Below are positions 1-8,418 of a stretch of DNA of 28,107 nucleotides, one piece after another; position 1 is the stretch's first letter, and the number at the start of each line of letters is the position of its first letter. A model generated the notes under the pieces. That model worked only from the letters and a program-made list of their open reading frames with translations, ran no database searches and was not told the origin of the DNA. The position numbers and the translations under genes are program-made. This DNA is from Alphaproteobacteria bacterium (GTDB lineage: Bacteria; Pseudomonadota; Alphaproteobacteria; Puniceispirillales; UBA1172): contig JAGWAQ010000003.1 in NCBI GenBank assembly GCA_021296375.1, positions 1 to 28,107 of the forward strand. The letters run 5' to 3'.

Positions 1-1003
1 CCCCGGCTTCCGCGAAAGTGGCCATGCCGCTGTGGCTGGCGACAGCGGCGCGAACAATCGGCAGGGCGGTGGCGGCACCGGAGCCTTCACCAAGCCGCAG
101 GCCAAGGTCAATGATAGGCTGTTTTCCGGTTTTCTCAATCATCACGTGATGGCCCGGTTCTTGCGAACGATGGCTGATCAGGCAATGGTCAAGCGCGGCG
201 CTGTCATCAAACAGAAGAGGCAGGGCGGAGGCGGTGGAAATAAACCCGTCCAGCAGCACGGGAATACGGCGATGACGGGCCGCCAGCACGGCGCCGGCGA
301 TGGCCGCCAGCTCACGCCCCCCAAGGGCTGAAAGAATGCCGAAACCATTGCTCAGCTGGTCTTTATTGGCGGCGATGCCGCGATTGATGACATCAGCTTT
401 CAGGGTCAGTCCTGCGGCATCAACGCCGGTGCCGGGGCCAACCCAGTCTTCGGCCTTGCCGCCAAGGCAGGCGAGGCCAATCGCGGCGGCGGCGGTGGTG
501 TTGGCGATCCCCATTTCCCCCACCAGCAGAAGATCAGCGTCGGCGGGAATGGCGTTCGCCCCGGCCTGCATGGCTTTGAGGGTTTCGGCGGCTGTCATGG
601 CGGGGCCTTGGGTGAAATCCGCGGTGGGGTTATCCAGATCAAGGGCAATAACATCAAGGCTGGCGCCAGCGGCACGTGTCAGCTGATTGATGGCGGCGCC
701 ACCGGCGGCGAAATTCCCCACCATCTGGGCAGTGACTTCCTGGGGAAAGGCCGAAACCCCGAGCGCCGCGACGCCATGATTGCCGGCAAAAATCAAACAG
801 GCGGGGGCGTTCAGTTCAGGTTTCACCGCCCCTTGCCATGACGCCATCCAGACCGCGATCTCCTCAAGACGCCCGAGGGAGCCTGGCGGTTTCGTCAACT
901 GGCCTTGACGTTCACGCGCTTGTTCAGCAATCGCGCTGTCAGCGGAAGGCATGGCGGCGATAGCGGCGGTGTAATCAGCGGCTGAATTAAATGTAAGGGG
1001 CAT
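1..1003 (-). CDS. cobT: Nicotinate-nucleotide--dimethylbenzimidazole phosphoribosyltransferase (partial at 3' end)
   Basis: CobT makes alpha-ribazole phosphate, the precursor of the lower ligand of cobalamin, from nicotinate mononucleotide and dimethylbenzimidazole. I translated the minus strand by hand: 334 codons are open from the ATG at 1003 to the window edge. Visible family motifs are TKPPGSLGRLE near the N-terminus, the FAGNHGVAALGVSAFP segment, GEMGIANTT (family form usually GEMGIGNTT), and RLGEGSGAA, which carries the catalytic Glu. The last residues, ATFAEAG, match the usual C-terminus, so only a few residues are missing beyond base 1. An in-frame ATG at 1009 is an alternative start; 1003 is preferred because a GAG lies about 8 nt upstream of it. 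It lies 35 bp downstream of cobU on the same strand, so the two are very likely cotranscribed. Family identity is confident. Confidence 0.95.
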   Translation of the reverse strand, partial: MPLTFNSAADYTAAIAAMPSADSAIAEQARERQGQLTKPPGSLGRLEEIAVWMASWQGAVKPELNAPACLIFAGNHGVAALGVSAFPQEVTAQMVGNFAAGGAAINQLTRAAGASLDVIALDLDNPTADFTQGPAMTAAETLKAMQAGANAIPADADLLLVGEMGIANTTAAAAIGLACLGGKAEDWVGPGTGVDAAGLTLKADVINRGIAANKDQLSNGFGILSALGGRELAAIAGAVLAARHRRIPVLLDGFISTASALPLLFDDSAALDHCLISHRSQEPGHHVMIEKTGKQPIIDLGLRLGEGSGAATALPIVRAAVASHSGMATFAEAG

Positions 1004-1038
1004 GGGCATTGCTCGCGGTGTTGGGGGGTGAAAAGGTG

Positions 1039-1599
1039 TTACGACTGGTCTTCAGATTTCATGATCATGGGCAATCCTGCTACCATAAAGGCGACAGTGT
1101 TGGCGATGCTGGCGACACCCTGGTTCATCATCCCGATATGGTCTCGGAATTCCCGCGACATGGCGTTGTCAGGAACAATCCCCATGCCGATTTCATCGGA
1201 CACAAGGACGACCGACCCCTTCGCCAGGCGCAAGGCGTCAAGCGTGTCATCAATAACCCTGGGGAGGGCTGATCCTGCCATCATGTGATTGGTGATCCAG
1301 GTGCCGATGCTGTCGATCATGATGACATCCTGAGCTTCGCGGCGGGCGATGACCTCCGCCAGTTGAAGCGGCTCTTCAATTGTCTGGAACTGCGCTGACC
1401 GGCGGTCCTGATGACGGGCAATCCGTTGCTCCATCTCACCGTCAAACGCCTGCCCCGTGGCAAGGTAATACAGTGGCCGCGGGGCGCCATGGGGCTGGCC
1501 TGCATTGGCCATGGCAAGGGCGGCGTTTTCGGCATAATCGCTTTTGCCTGATCGCGCGCCGCCAAGAGCAAGAAGTATCTGCCGTGGTGATGACGTCAT
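1039..1599 (-). CDS. cobU: Bifunctional adenosylcobinamide kinase / adenosylcobinamide-phosphate guanylyltransferase
   Basis: CobU (CobP) phosphorylates adenosylcobinamide and then attaches GMP to give AdoCbi-GDP, the partner of alpha-ribazole in completing cobalamin. The 186-aa protein has the P-loop GGARSGKS at residues 13-20, then YLATG. His63 in the ARHQDRR segment aligns with the guanylylated histidine of Salmonella CobU. The C-terminal half has the family signature VSDEIGMGIVPDNAMSREFRD followed by a GMMNQ segment. Length is normal. The ATG at 1599 has an AAAAGG ribosome-binding site about 7 nt upstream on the minus strand. It is the first gene of a cobU-cobT pair, divergent from the mttB-like gene with about 200 bp between. 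I found no cobalamin riboswitch in that gap. Confidence 0.95.
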   Translation of the reverse strand: MTSSPRQILLALGGARSGKSDYAENAALAMANAGQPHGAPRPLYYLATGQAFDGEMEQRIARHQDRRSAQFQTIEEPLQLAEVIARREAQDVIMIDSIGTWITNHMMAGSALPRVIDDTLDALRLAKGSVVLVSDEIGMGIVPDNAMSREFRDHIGMMNQGVASIANTVAFMVAGLPMIMKSEDQS

Positions 1600-1663
1600 G
1601 ACAGGGCCTTTTCATTAATCACATGCATCACCGCACCATAGTCACTCGACGAGATATCCTCAA

Positions 1664-1694
1664 GAAAAGGTTAGTGTCACCTTATGAAAAGGTT
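1664..1694. promoter_or_regulatory. Short repeats in the cobU / mttB-like divergent spacer
   Basis: The spacer 1600-1796 contains two direct copies of GAAAAGGTT (1664-1672 and 1686-1694) 22 bp apart, about two helical turns. An overlapping AAGGT-N7-ACCTT inverted repeat spans 1667-1683. The geometry would suit a dimeric regulator acting on one or both divergent promoters. An AT-rich TAGTATAT at about 1762 could be a -10 element for the plus-strand gene. No protein is assigned and the copies are short. Confidence 0.25.
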
Positions 1695-1796
1695 GTTCGG
1701 GGAGGGCGAAATCAAAACTAAAAATGTCCGATTCAGACGTTTAGAGGTGCGGGCAGGGCCTAGTATATCAGGATCATATGCAAATCAGGTCCTTTC

Positions 1797-3359
1797 ATGT
1801 CGTCATCTTCCCGCCCCCGTCGCCGCCAGAACAACCGGTCCCGAACCAGCGCGGATCGGGCGGATAAAAAAGCCGCCATTGAGCAAATGGCATGGTCGCT
1901 GCCGCAATATATCGACGCCCCGGTCGAGCCTGTTTCCGAAGAAATTCTTGAACGTATTCACGACACGTCCCTGAAGGTGCTGGAAGAGATCGGGATCTTG
2001 TTCCTGAACGAAACTGCGATTGAAATTTTGCGTGATCTCGGCTGTGATATTGATGACGATACCCAGAATGTACGCATGGACCGTGAGCTGGTGTTTACCG
2101 CACTCGCCACCACGCCGTCTGAATTTACCCTGACGCCGCGCAACCCTGACCGCCAGATCACCGTAGGCGGGCGGAACATGCTGTATTCCGCGGTTGCCTC
2201 TGCCCCGAATGTCAGTGATCTTGATGGCGGGCGCCGTGTCGGCACTCGTCATGATTACCAGAATCTGCTCAGGCTGAACCAGTATTTCAATTGCCTTCAT
2301 TTTGTTGGCGGTTACCCTGTGGAACCGGTTGATCTGCACGCCTCCACCCGCCACCTTGACGCCTATTACGACAAGCTGACCCTGACGGATAAGGTCATGC
2401 ATGCCTATTCGCTTGGTCCGGAACGGATCGAAGACGCGATGGAAATGGTGCGGATCGCGGCGGGGCAAACCGAAGACGAATTTTCCGCCACGCCTCATAT
2501 GTTCACCAACATCAATTCATCATCGCCCTTGAAGCACGACTGGCCGATGCTGGATGGCGCCATGCGTTGCGCCCGTCGCGGCCAAGCGGTGGTGGTGACG
2601 CCTTTCACCTTGTCAGGGGCCATGGCGCCCGCCACGGTGATGGGGGCATTGGTTCAGCAAAACGCCGAATTTCTCGCTTCGCTTGTGTTGATGCAGGCGG
2701 TGCGGAAAGGCACGCCGATGGTCTATGGCGCCTTTACCTCAAATGTTGACATGAAATCCGGGGCGCCGGCGTTTGGCACCCCTGAATATGTGCGGGCGAT
2801 GCAAATCTCCGGCCAATTGGCGCGCAAATACAAATTGCCGTGGCGCGGCTCAAACGCCAATGCCGCCAATTATCCCGATGGCCAGGCGGTGTGGGAAAGC
2901 ACCGCCTCCATCCATGCGATTTCCACCGGCCATTGCAATATGGTCTATCACGCCGCCGGTTGGCTTGAAGGCGGGCTATGCGCAAGCTTTGAAAAGCTGA
3001 TCATGGATTGCGAATTGCTCCAGCAGAATATCTACCTGAACAAGCCGCTTGATGTCAGCGAGGATGCCTTTGCCTTTGACGCTATTCGCGAGGTTGGCCC
3101 CGGTTCCCATTTCTTTGGGGCGGACCACACGCAACGCCGCTTCAAGGATGCGTTTTACGCGCCTTTCCTGTCGGACTGGCGTAATTTTGAAAGCTGGCAG
3201 GAAAGCGGCTCGGTGAAAACCGAAGAACGCGCCAACGCCATCATGAAATCGATTCTGGCGGAATTTGAGCCTCCGCGGATGGCGGAAGATCGCCATGAAG
3301 AACTGACCGCATTTGTTGAACGTCGTCGTGCCGAAGGCGGCGCGCCTACTGATTTTTGA
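1797..3359 (+). CDS. Trimethylamine methyltransferase family protein (non-pyrrolysine MttB/MtgB type)
   Basis: This 520-aa protein belongs to the MttB superfamily, whose members move a methyl group from a quaternary or tertiary amine to a corrinoid protein. It has the Arg-rich N-terminus common in alphaproteobacterial members, then the PVEPVSEEILERIHDTSLKVLEEIGI segment. Inside the barrel are PHMFTNINSSSPL, VVVTPFTLSGAMAP and GTPEYVRAMQ. The frame is open throughout with no in-frame amber codon, so it is not a pyrrolysine trimethylamine enzyme; known non-Pyl relatives include glycine betaine methyltransferase MtgB. The substrate is inferred only. The ATG at 1797 has an AGG about 8 nt upstream. 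The gene ends 11 bp before a dimethylglycine/sarcosine dehydrogenase-like gene, which supports a role in demethylating betaine-like compounds. No corrinoid carrier protein is encoded in the window. Confidence 0.88.
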   Translation: MSSSSRPRRRQNNRSRTSADRADKKAAIEQMAWSLPQYIDAPVEPVSEEILERIHDTSLKVLEEIGILFLNETAIEILRDLGCDIDDDTQNVRMDRELVFTALATTPSEFTLTPRNPDRQITVGGRNMLYSAVASAPNVSDLDGGRRVGTRHDYQNLLRLNQYFNCLHFVGGYPVEPVDLHASTRHLDAYYDKLTLTDKVMHAYSLGPERIEDAMEMVRIAAGQTEDEFSATPHMFTNINSSSPLKHDWPMLDGAMRCARRGQAVVVTPFTLSGAMAPATVMGALVQQNAEFLASLVLMQAVRKGTPMVYGAFTSNVDMKSGAPAFGTPEYVRAMQISGQLARKYKLPWRGSNANAANYPDGQAVWESTASIHAISTGHCNMVYHAAGWLEGGLCASFEKLIMDCELLQQNIYLNKPLDVSEDAFAFDAIREVGPGSHFFGADHTQRRFKDAFYAPFLSDWRNFESWQESGSVKTEERANAIMKSILAEFEPPRMAEDRHEELTAFVERRRAEGGAPTDF

Positions 3360-3370
3360 GGAAAGATCAT

Positions 3371-5812
3371 ATGTCACAGACCATGAAATCCACCGCCCGG
3401 GTTGTTGTTATTGGTGGCGGTGTGGTGGGGGCGTCGGTCCTCTACCACCTGACCAAACTCGGCTGGACTGATGTTATGCTGCTTGAGCGGTCTGATTTGA
3501 CCTCTGGCTCGACCTGGCACGCCGCTGGCGGCATGCACACGATTAACGGTGACCCGAATGTCGCCAAGCTCCAGCAATACACGATCAAGCTCTATGAAGA
3601 GATCGAGGAGCTGTCGGGGCAGGACATCACCATGCATATCACCGGCGGGGTGATGCTGGCGGCGACCAGGGAACGCTTTGACTGGCTGAAAGGTGTTCAC
3701 GCCAAGGGCAAATACCTCGGCATGGACGGGCTTGAACTGATCACCCCTGACGAAGCCCATGAACTGATGCCACTGCTCGACCCGAAGCAGTTTGAAGGCG
3801 CCATGTATGACCCCATTGAAGGCCATGTCGACCCTTACGGCGTCACCCATGCTTACGCCAAGGCGGCGCGCAAGAACGGCGCCACCTACCATATCAACAC
3901 CAAGGTTGAAGACCTGACCCAGAACATTGATGGCACCTGGAATGTCATCACCAATCATGGCACCGTGAAGGCTGAACATGTCGTCAACTGTGGCGGGCTG
4001 TGGGCGCGGGAAGTCGGCCGTATGGTCGGGCTTGAGCTGCCCATCCTCGCCATGGAACATATGTATATGCTGACGGAAGACATGCCGGAAGTGAAGGCGT
4101 TCAACGACGCCACCGGCAAGGAAATCCTCCATGCGGTTGATTTTGATGGCGAGATTTACCTGCGGCAGGAACGCGGCGGGATGCTGATGGGCACTTATGA
4201 AAAAGCCTGCGTGCCGTGGTCGGAGCGCGACACGCCGTGGAATTTTGGCCATGAGCTGCTGGAGCCGGATATCGACCGCATCGCGCCTTCGCTTGAGGTG
4301 GGATTTGAGCATTTCCCGGCGTTCCAGAATGCCGGGATTCGCCAGATCATCAACGGGCCGTTCACCTTTGCCCCTGACGGCAACCCCTTGATCGGGCCGG
4401 TTCAGGGCATGACCAATTTCTGGTCAGCTTGCGGGGTTATGGCGGGGTTCTCGCAAGGCGGCGGGGTGGGGCTGGCGCTGGCCAACTGGATGGTCCTGGG
4501 TGACCCGCAGTTTGACGTCTGGGCGATGGACATCAGCCGCTTCGGTGATTACGCCACCATGGGCTACACCAACGCCAAGGTTCGGGAAAATTACTCCCGC
4601 CGCTTTTCGATCCGCTACCCTAACGAAGAGCTGCCGGCGGCACGGCCATTGCTGACCACCCCGATTTACGATCGCCTGAAGGCGGCGGGGGCGCAGTTTG
4701 GCGCGGCTTCGGGGCTTGAACATGCGCTCTGGTTTGCGCCGGAAGGTGTTGCCGATGAATTCAGCTGGCGGCGGTCAACGGATTTTGACCACGTCGCGGC
4801 GGAAGCCAAAGCTGTCCGTGACAGCGTCGGTCTGCTCGAAACCTCAAGCTTTGCAAAATACATGATCTCCGGGGACGGGGCGGCGGCATGGCTTGATGAG
4901 CTGCTGGCCTGCCGTATCCCTGACGTGGGGCGGATGACCCTGGCGCCGATGCTGAAAGATGACGGCAAGGTGATCGGCGATTTCTCGCTCGCCCGTCTTG
5001 ATGATGATGTTTTCCTGATCATCGGGTCCGGGGCGGCGGAAACCTATCACATGCGGTGGTTCACCGATCACCAGCCTGACGACGGGTCGGTTGATGTCCA
5101 GTCCATGGGGCTGGGGCTGACGGGGCTGTCGATTGCCGGGCCGAACGCCCGGGCGGTGCTGGAAAAAGTCACTTTTGAGGATGTCGGGTCGGAAGCGTTT
5201 AAGTTCATGGATGTCCGTGAAATGGACCTCGGCATGGTGCCGGCGATTGTCGGGCGCGTCAGCTTTACCGGCGATCTGGGGTACGAGATCTGGGTGGCGC
5301 CGGAATACCAGCGGGCGCTGTTTGACTTGTTGCTTGAGGCGGGGGAAGAGTTCGGCATCAAGCTGTTTGGGGGGCGGGCGCTCAATGCCCTGCGGCTTGA
5401 AAAGAATTTTGGCACCTGGGCGCGGGAATACCGCCCGATCTATGGCCCTGTCGAATGCGGGTTGAGCCGTTTTGTCGCCTATAAAAAGGACACGGATTTT
5501 ATCGGCAAATCCGCCGCGATTGCGGAAAAGGACCATGGCGGCAAGATGCGCTTGCGCAGTTTTGTCGTTGACGCCAGGGACGCGGATGTCATTGGCGATG
5601 AACCGATTTCCCTTCATGGTGAGGTCGTCGGCTGGGTGACATCTGGCGGTTATGCCCATGGCGCCGGGGTTTCCATGGCCATGGGTTATGTCAATAAAGA
5701 CGTCGCCGATGAAATGGACGGCTGGGAGATCGAGCTGTTGGGCGAGCAATTGAAAGCAAAGCTTCAGCCGCAAGCGCTGTTTGACGCCAACGCCAGCCGC
5801 ATGCGGGGCTAG
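3371..5812 (+). CDS. FAD-dependent demethylating dehydrogenase with GcvT domain (dimethylglycine/sarcosine dehydrogenase-like)
   Basis: This 813-aa protein has two parts. The N-terminal DAO-type FAD domain carries GGGVVG at about residues 15-20 and SGSTWHAAGG, in which His50 matches the histidine that covalently binds FAD in mammalian dimethylglycine dehydrogenase. From about residue 440 to the end is a GcvT/aminomethyltransferase-like domain that would pass the released one-carbon unit to tetrahydrofolate. Family members oxidise dimethylglycine, sarcosine or related N-methyl amines. The frame opens with a TTG at 3356, but the ATG at 3371 is chosen because GAGGAA at 3358-3363 sits about 7 nt upstream of it. 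It forms an operon with the MttB-like gene, consistent with successive removal of methyl groups. The exact substrate cannot be read from sequence. Confidence 0.88.
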   Translation: MSQTMKSTARVVVIGGGVVGASVLYHLTKLGWTDVMLLERSDLTSGSTWHAAGGMHTINGDPNVAKLQQYTIKLYEEIEELSGQDITMHITGGVMLAATRERFDWLKGVHAKGKYLGMDGLELITPDEAHELMPLLDPKQFEGAMYDPIEGHVDPYGVTHAYAKAARKNGATYHINTKVEDLTQNIDGTWNVITNHGTVKAEHVVNCGGLWAREVGRMVGLELPILAMEHMYMLTEDMPEVKAFNDATGKEILHAVDFDGEIYLRQERGGMLMGTYEKACVPWSERDTPWNFGHELLEPDIDRIAPSLEVGFEHFPAFQNAGIRQIINGPFTFAPDGNPLIGPVQGMTNFWSACGVMAGFSQGGGVGLALANWMVLGDPQFDVWAMDISRFGDYATMGYTNAKVRENYSRRFSIRYPNEELPAARPLLTTPIYDRLKAAGAQFGAASGLEHALWFAPEGVADEFSWRRSTDFDHVAAEAKAVRDSVGLLETSSFAKYMISGDGAAAWLDELLACRIPDVGRMTLAPMLKDDGKVIGDFSLARLDDDVFLIIGSGAAETYHMRWFTDHQPDDGSVDVQSMGLGLTGLSIAGPNARAVLEKVTFEDVGSEAFKFMDVREMDLGMVPAIVGRVSFTGDLGYEIWVAPEYQRALFDLLLEAGEEFGIKLFGGRALNALRLEKNFGTWAREYRPIYGPVECGLSRFVAYKKDTDFIGKSAAIAEKDHGGKMRLRSFVVDARDADVIGDEPISLHGEVVGWVTSGGYAHGAGVSMAMGYVNKDVADEMDGWEIELLGEQLKAKLQPQALFDANASRMRG

Positions 5813-5830
5813 GCGCGGGGTCAGGAATGG

Positions 5831-5857
5831 AAAAGGGGGGCTTGCCCCCCTTTTTTT
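5831..5857. terminator. Bidirectional intrinsic terminator
   Basis: A perfect hairpin has arms AAAAGGGGGG (5831-5840) and CCCCCCTTTT (5845-5854) with a CTTG loop. It is followed by a run of seven T on the plus strand and ends in four T on the minus strand. It sits between the convergent dehydrogenase and enolase-superfamily genes and can serve both. Confidence 0.93.
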
Positions 5858-5880
5858 ATGCCGGATAAATGATTGGCCGG

Positions 5881-7080
5881 TTAGCGCTGGCGGGTGTCGA
5901 TATCCTCAACCGCGTTGAGGTGGAGCGCATCCCCCGTCCAGGGGTTGGCGCGCGCCAGCTCTTCGTTCAATTCAACCCCCAGCCCCGGCCGGTCAGGCAC
6001 GATGACATGGCCATCAGCCCATTCGATCGGTGTCGTCAGGATATCGGCGTGGAAGCCGTCCCATTTGCGGATCGATTCAAGGATGAGGAAGTTCGGTGAG
6101 GTCGCCGAAACCTGAATATTGGCCGCCCCGACGATCGGCCCGCAATAGAGATGCGGCGCGATATGGGCATAAAAACTTTCCGCCATGGAGGCGATTTTCT
6201 TCGCTTCAAGAATGCCCCCGACACGGCCAAGGTTCATCTGGATGATATTGGCCGCGCCTTGCTCAAGGACACGGGCGAATTCATATTTTGTTGTCAGGCG
6301 TTCACCGGTGGCGATGGGGATATTGGTGGCACGGGCGACCTGCGCCATCATTTCCGGGCGTTCCGGCGGGGTGGGCTCCTCAAACCAGAGCGGATCGTAG
6401 CTTTCCATCATCCGCGCCATGCGTTTGGCGCCGGAAATGGAAAACTGCCCATGGGTGCCGAACAGCAGGTCAGCGTCCTTGCCCACTGCCTCACGCAGGG
6501 ATTTGAGGAATCTCTCGGAACGGTCAATATCCTCAAGGCTGGGCATGTGAGGGTCAAGGGTGGTGTACGCCCCCGCCGGGTCGAACTTGACGGCGGTAAA
6601 GCCTTCCTTGACGTAACGCGCCGCCATTTCCGCCGAGGCATCGGGGTCATTGTAAAAGCTTGTTTCGTCCATATCCGCGTCAGGATAGAGATAGGTGTAG
6701 CTGCGCAGGGTTTCATGCAGCTTGCCGCCGATCAGCGCGTGAACCGGTTTGTCGCAAGCCTTGCCGATGATATCCCAGCAGGCCATTTCCAGCCCGCTCA
6801 TCACCCCCATGAGGGAAATGTCAGGGCGCGACGAGAACCCCCGCATATAGACACGTCGCCACATTTTTTCGATCTGGAACGGGTCTTCATCCAGCATTTC
6901 GCGTTCAAACACATCTTCGGCCATTTTGGCCATGGTGTGGCCCCCGAACGAGGCGTTGTACATCTCGCCGTATCCGATGATCCCGCAAGCTGTGGTCAGC
7001 TTGACGAAAAGGAAGTAATTGCCGCCCTGTTTCGGCGGCGGATTGCCAACAACAAAGGTTTCAATCGATGCAAGCTTCAT
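5881..7080 (-). CDS. Mandelate racemase/muconate lactonizing enzyme family protein (enolase superfamily)
   Basis: This is a 399-aa enolase-superfamily protein with an N-terminal capping domain and a TIM barrel. Visible motifs are AVKFDPAG, LLFGTHGQFS, LWFEEPTPPE (metal-binding Glu), IPIATGER (metal-binding Glu), MNLGRVGGILEAKK and IAPHLYCGP. It resembles the galactonate-dehydratase-like branch by hand alignment. However, the position of the first metal-ligand Asp (DFHG in E. coli DgoD) reads GTHG, and the Asp of the PDLSHAGG segment is Asn. The substrate is therefore uncertain; acid-sugar dehydration or cycloisomerisation are the likely types. The ATG at 7080 is chosen over an in-frame TTG at 7095 because a GAGG lies about 9 nt upstream of it. 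The alcohol dehydrogenase gene starts the operon 32 bp upstream, suggesting a joint sugar-acid or alcohol catabolic step. Confidence 0.87.
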   Translation of the reverse strand: MKLASIETFVVGNPPPKQGGNYFLFVKLTTACGIIGYGEMYNASFGGHTMAKMAEDVFEREMLDEDPFQIEKMWRRVYMRGFSSRPDISLMGVMSGLEMACWDIIGKACDKPVHALIGGKLHETLRSYTYLYPDADMDETSFYNDPDASAEMAARYVKEGFTAVKFDPAGAYTTLDPHMPSLEDIDRSERFLKSLREAVGKDADLLFGTHGQFSISGAKRMARMMESYDPLWFEEPTPPERPEMMAQVARATNIPIATGERLTTKYEFARVLEQGAANIIQMNLGRVGGILEAKKIASMAESFYAHIAPHLYCGPIVGAANIQVSATSPNFLILESIRKWDGFHADILTTPIEWADGHVIVPDRPGLGVELNEELARANPWTGDALHLNAVEDIDTRQR

Positions 7081-7112
7081 GGGGGGTGTCCTCAAGTGGT
7101 GGCCATTGGCGC

Positions 7113-8189
7113 TTAAAAAGTGATCACCACGCGTGATGATGCCGGTGAAGCGGCCATGTCGATCGCCGCGTTGATCTGATCAAAAGTAAACCTGTGGCTG
7201 ATCAATTCATCAAGGGCAATTTCACCCTGCTGGTAAAGCGCGATCAGTTTCGGGATATCTTCACGGATCATCGCTGATCCCATTTTCGTGCCGATAACGG
7301 TTTTGGCAGAACCGGAAAGATCGGACGCATCAATGGAGGCGAGGTCATCGCTGGCGGGCATGCCCATGATGATGATGCGGCCACCGGCACGAACCATGGG
7401 GATCGCGCTTTCAATGGCTTTCGATGACCCGACCCCGACGAACACCGCATCAAGCCCCGTGCCATTGGTGATCGCCATGATGCGTTCCTGGGCATTTTCG
7501 GCCGCCGGGTTGATGAAATCAGTCGCCCCCAGTTTGCGGGCGAGGGCGTCTTTATCCGCCGCTGTGTCAATCGCCACGAGGGTTGAAGCACCGGCAATGC
7601 GCGCCGCCTGAATGGCGTTAATGCCAATCCCGCCGGTGCCGATGACGGCGACGGTCTCCCCCGCCTGCACCTTGCCGACACGCGTCACCGCCCCGAAACC
7701 GGTGATGACACCGCAGCCAAGCAGGGAAGCTTCATCAAAGCCCAGCTCATCAGGGATGGCGATGCACTGGCGTTCATGGACCAGCACTTCTTCGGCAAAG
7801 GCGCCGGTATTCATGGCCGTGATAACAGGGGCATCAGCGCTGTCGGTGATAATTTTTTCGTTGATGGCGGGCGGCGTGGCGCAAATCGCCTCCAGCTCAT
7901 CACCGCAGGAAGGGCAGGTGCCGCATGACCGCATCAGGGTAACCACAACGCGATCACCGGCGGCAAAGCTGGTGACACCATCACCGGTTTCCACCACAGT
8001 GCCCGCCGCTTCATGCCCGAACAGCAGAGGCGGAGTGCCGCCCCAACCGCCACGCATATAGGTGATGTCACTATGGCAGATCGCGCAAGCGTTGATCTTG
8101 ACCTTCATGGCCTGGCCTTCAGGGGCGGCGATCGTTACATCTTCAAGAGAAAGAGGGGCGCCAAATTCACGGCAGACTGCAGCTTTCAT
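7113..8189 (-). CDS. Zinc-dependent alcohol dehydrogenase (MDR family)
   Basis: This 358-aa medium-chain dehydrogenase has full zinc ligation. Catalytic zinc residues are Cys38 (in ACAICHSD), His59 and Glu60 (in FGHEAAG). Structural zinc cysteines are at 89, 92, 95 and 103. The Rossmann fold shows GTGGIGINAIQ, followed by an acidic residue in VAIDT, which suggests NAD rather than NADP. It resembles class III and aryl/benzyl alcohol dehydrogenases, but the substrate is not determinable. The open frame extends upstream to 8318, but that extension is repeat-rich and not protein-like; the ATG at 8189 begins the typical MKAAVCREFGAP N-terminus with GAGTG upstream. It is the first gene of an operon with the enolase-superfamily gene. 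Confidence 0.92.
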   Translation of the reverse strand: MKAAVCREFGAPLSLEDVTIAAPEGQAMKVKINACAICHSDITYMRGGWGGTPPLLFGHEAAGTVVETGDGVTSFAAGDRVVVTLMRSCGTCPSCGDELEAICATPPAINEKIITDSADAPVITAMNTGAFAEEVLVHERQCIAIPDELGFDEASLLGCGVITGFGAVTRVGKVQAGETVAVIGTGGIGINAIQAARIAGASTLVAIDTAADKDALARKLGATDFINPAAENAQERIMAITNGTGLDAVFVGVGSSKAIESAIPMVRAGGRIIIMGMPASDDLASIDASDLSGSAKTVIGTKMGSAMIREDIPKLIALYQQGEIALDELISHRFTFDQINAAIDMAASPASSRVVITF

Positions 8190-8264
8190 TTTTTCACTCA
8201 AAATCAGGACAATAATTAGCCTATAAGTGATGTGATTCGCGGCTGGCCGACAAGAGCGAAAGGC

Positions 8265-8313
8265 GTTTTCCGGCAAAAGTTTTCCACAAAAAAGTTTTCC
8301 TGCAAAAGTTTCC
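8265..8313. repeat. Four degenerate 14-15-bp tandem repeats in the alcohol dehydrogenase leader
   Basis: GTTTTCC recurs at 8265, 8279 and 8294, with GTTTCC at 8308, each followed by an A-rich half such as GGCAAAA or TGCAAAA. A further GTTTTCC is at 8350. The block lies 75-160 bp upstream of the alcohol dehydrogenase start on the minus strand. It may be an operator array or simply slippage-prone low-complexity DNA. Confidence 0.5.
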
Positions 8314-8387
8314 GGCAATGGTTTTTATGGAAAAATTTTTCTGTCCATGGTTTTCCGGGCATTGGTTTTTTGACATTCGTTTCGGGC

Positions 8388-8418
8388 AAAAAAAGAAGCC
8401 CGGCGAGAGCCGGGCTTC
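8388..8418 (-). terminator. Intrinsic terminator, minus strand
   Basis: Arms GAAGCCCGGC (8395-8404) and GCCGGGCTTC (8409-8418) form a perfect 10-bp stem with a GAGA loop (TCTC on the minus strand). On the minus strand it is followed by a run of seven T. It lies upstream of the alcohol dehydrogenase, so it must end a minus-strand transcript that begins between here and about 8690, where I see no convincing protein gene. Confidence 0.85.

Noticed and set aside
1600..1796. Cobalamin riboswitch upstream of cobU
   Set aside because: The B12-box and the surrounding conserved elements could not be found on either strand.
1803..2498. Long open frames antisense to real genes (for example here, and 20030-21964, 3374-4312, 4844-5773, 6151-7116)
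   Set aside because: They are shadows of well-identified genes on the opposite strand; their products are His/Arg/Pro-rich without domains.
1797..3359. Pyrrolysine trimethylamine methyltransferase
   Set aside because: There is no in-frame amber codon, and no pyrrolysine genes are seen.
8190..8318. N-terminal extension of the alcohol dehydrogenase to 8318
   Set aside because: The extension is encoded by leader repeats and lacks protein character; the ATG at 8189 gives the normal family N-terminus with a ribosome-binding site.
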